Assembly: GCF_001039005.1 (NCBI RefSeq)
Contig: NZ_LDWR01000021.1
Coordinates: forward strand, 186,001-250,000
From: Burkholderia cepacia
GTDB lineage: Bacteria; Pseudomonadota; Gammaproteobacteria; Burkholderiales; Burkholderiaceae
Length of the DNA: 64,000 nt
Reading direction: 5' to 3'
This document shows, in pieces, positions 62,927 to 64,000 of the stretch. The stretch's first letter is position 1, and each line of letters starts with the position of its first letter. The position numbers and the translations under genes are program-made. The notes under the pieces are model-generated. The model did no database searches, was not told the DNA's origin, and was given only the letters and a program-made list of their open reading frames with translations.

Positions 62927-64000
62927 TCAGAACGCGTGCAGCGGCAGGTTCACGACCAGACGGTACTCGCGGTTCGTCGCGTCCGAGTAGTGTGCCGAAC
63001 CGTTGTGCCACATCGCGATGAACGTGACCTTCGTGTCCTTCAGCTTGCCGCTCTGGAACGTGTACGACGGGATGAAGCCGAACTCGTGGTGACGGCCCTG
63101 CACCGGCGCGCCGTTGCTCCAGTAGATGCTCGACTTGGTCGGGTCGTTCGCCGCGCCCGCGCTGCCGTCCGCACCCCAGCCCGTCACGCCCCAGACCATC
63201 GCCTTGAAGCCCGGCAGGCCCGCTTCCTTGCCGTAGAACGTGTAACGCAGCTGCAGAGACTTTTCGTGCGGCGCGTTGTAGTCGACGTCCATCGAGTTGG
63301 TCAGGAAGATGCCGTTCGTTTCGTTCAGGTAATCGAAGAACTGGTCGCCGAGCACCTGCTGGAAGCCGAGCAGCAGCTCGTGCGGGCCGTGCTGCGCGGC
63401 CACCGACAGGCTGTATGCGTTGTTGTCGATCTTGCCCTGCAGCGCATCGCCCGTGTCGTGCGTCGAGTAGACGTTGCCGAAGCCCGTCCACTTGATCGTC
63501 TGCGGGCTGCCGATGCTGTGCTTCACCGACGCGTAGTACTGGTGCCACACGTCGTCGGCCTGGTTCGCGTACAGCGCGACTTCGCCGTTCGGCGAGTAGT
63601 CCCACGTGCCGCCGACATACGACAGGCGATTGATGCGCGTGCCGCCGTATTGCGTCGTCAGGTTGGTCAGCGTCGTATGACCGCGCGCGTCGGTCTTCGT
63701 GAAGCTGCCGGCCTCGAGCATCACGTTCTTGAATTCATTGCTGACGATCGTCGCGCCGAGGAACGTCGGCGGCAGCGCACGGTTGTCGTGCTGCTCCATG
63801 AACGGGTTGTCGACGGCCTGCAGACCGTACTTGACCACCGTGTTCGAGATGCGCGCCTTGATGTCGTAGATGCCCGGGTAGGCCCACGCGAGCTGGTTGC
63901 CGCCGCCGCCACCCTTCGCGATGTGCACCATGCTGCCGGCGCCCTGGCCGCCGTCGAGCTTCAGCGCCGCGTACAGCGATGCGTCGAAACCGATACCGAT
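62927..64000 (-). CDS. OprD-family outer-membrane porin (C-terminal 357 residues, partial)
   Basis: The frame runs off the right edge; it is open without a start at 63931 being needed, and the upstream part GFDASLYAALKLDGG is also OprD-like. The C-terminus ends with an aromatic residue after LVVNLPLHAF, as in outer-membrane beta-barrels. OprD porins admit basic amino acids, aromatic acids or other small organic molecules. Signal peptide and first strands lie beyond the window. The specific substrate is not determinable. Confidence 0.9.
   Translation of the reverse strand: MGIGFDASLYAALKLDGGQGAGSMVHIAKGGGGGNQLAWAYPGIYDIKARISNTVVKYGLQAVDNPFMEQHDNRALPPTFLGATIVSNEFKNVMLEAGSFTKTDARGHTTLTNLTTQYGGTRINRLSYVGGTWDYSPNGEVALYANQADDVWHQYYASVKHSIGSPQTIKWTGFGNVYSTHDTGDALQGKIDNNAYSLSVAAQHGPHELLLGFQQVLGDQFFDYLNETNGIFLTNSMDVDYNAPHEKSLQLRYTFYGKEAGLPGFKAMVWGVTGWGADGSAGAANDPTKSSIYWSNGAPVQGRHHEFGFIPSYTFQSGKLKDTKVTFIAMWHNGSAHYSDATNREYRLVVNLPLHAF

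Overview
This GC-rich window has the gene content and codon use of a Burkholderia replicon, most likely a member of the B. cepacia complex. The main clues are the prpB-prpC-acnD-prpF cluster under a sigma-54 activator, a DUF4148 protein, OprD-type and general porins, an H-NS family protein of the short Burkholderia type, and many LysR, IclR and GNAT genes. No rRNA, tRNA or CRISPR array was seen. The assignment is inferred from content, not from a search.

Layout. 1-1.5 kb: end of a cytochrome bd (CIO-type) oxidase operon. 1.6-6.1 kb: a lipoprotein, a LysR regulator, a HipA/HipB-type pair in reversed order, a YqaE/Pmp3 protein and a decapitated porin. 6.1-13.8 kb: an ABC importer operon with a SLOG/LOG-like gene, a divergent LysR regulator and a phosphodiesterase/phosphatase. 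13.8-20.1 kb: a 1253-residue DUF748 (AsmA-like) protein, a DUF1254 lipoprotein and a hicAB pair with a 28-bp palindromic operator. 20.2-25.6 kb: a copper P-type ATPase behind a MerR-type promoter, a GNAT gene, small unknown genes and a disordered membrane protein. 25.6-26.5 kb: scar of mobile DNA (P4-type integrase remnant containing IS630 remnants), followed by an amidohydrolase-patatin cassette. 30-34.4 kb: MgtC-like protein, AGE-family epimerase, chemoreceptor, thioesterase. 34.4-35 kb: RelE/Phd-type toxin-antitoxin pair. 35-44.7 kb: CaiB-like CoA-transferase and the 2-methylcitrate cycle operon with divergent prpR. 44.7-48.5 kb: CGNR regulator/VOC protein divergon, FAH-family hydrolase and IclR regulator. 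48.7-53.2 kb: two proteins sharing a DITPxEL motif (one a true H-NS family member), a Pat-like acetyltransferase and an unusual 23-bp repeat family. 53.2-57.4 kb: two exported proteins, then a sigma-54 activator and the GntP permease it probably controls. 57.7-64 kb: DUF4148 protein, thioredoxin-fold protein, GNAT, a broken phospholipase C tail, a DedA-rhodanese fusion and an OprD porin running off the end.

How genes work together. PrpB, PrpC, AcnD and PrpF are enzymes of propionyl-CoA oxidation through 2-methylcitrate; PrpR and a sigma-54 promoter ahead of prpB control them. A second sigma-54 circuit, with three GTCTC-N6-GAGAC-like sites, serves the GntP permease. Three toxin-antitoxin-type loci (hipAB-like, hicAB, relE/phd) are present.

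The least explained structures are: (1) twelve CTCACC boxes phased exactly 23 bp apart downstream of a DITPxEL protein, with related copies near and directly abutting the H-NS gene; (2) two clusters of 34-bp hairpins, at the caiB leader and inside the prp operon, whose outer arms covary; and (3) a shared AGGGTTTTCCCT motif ahead of two small unknown genes.
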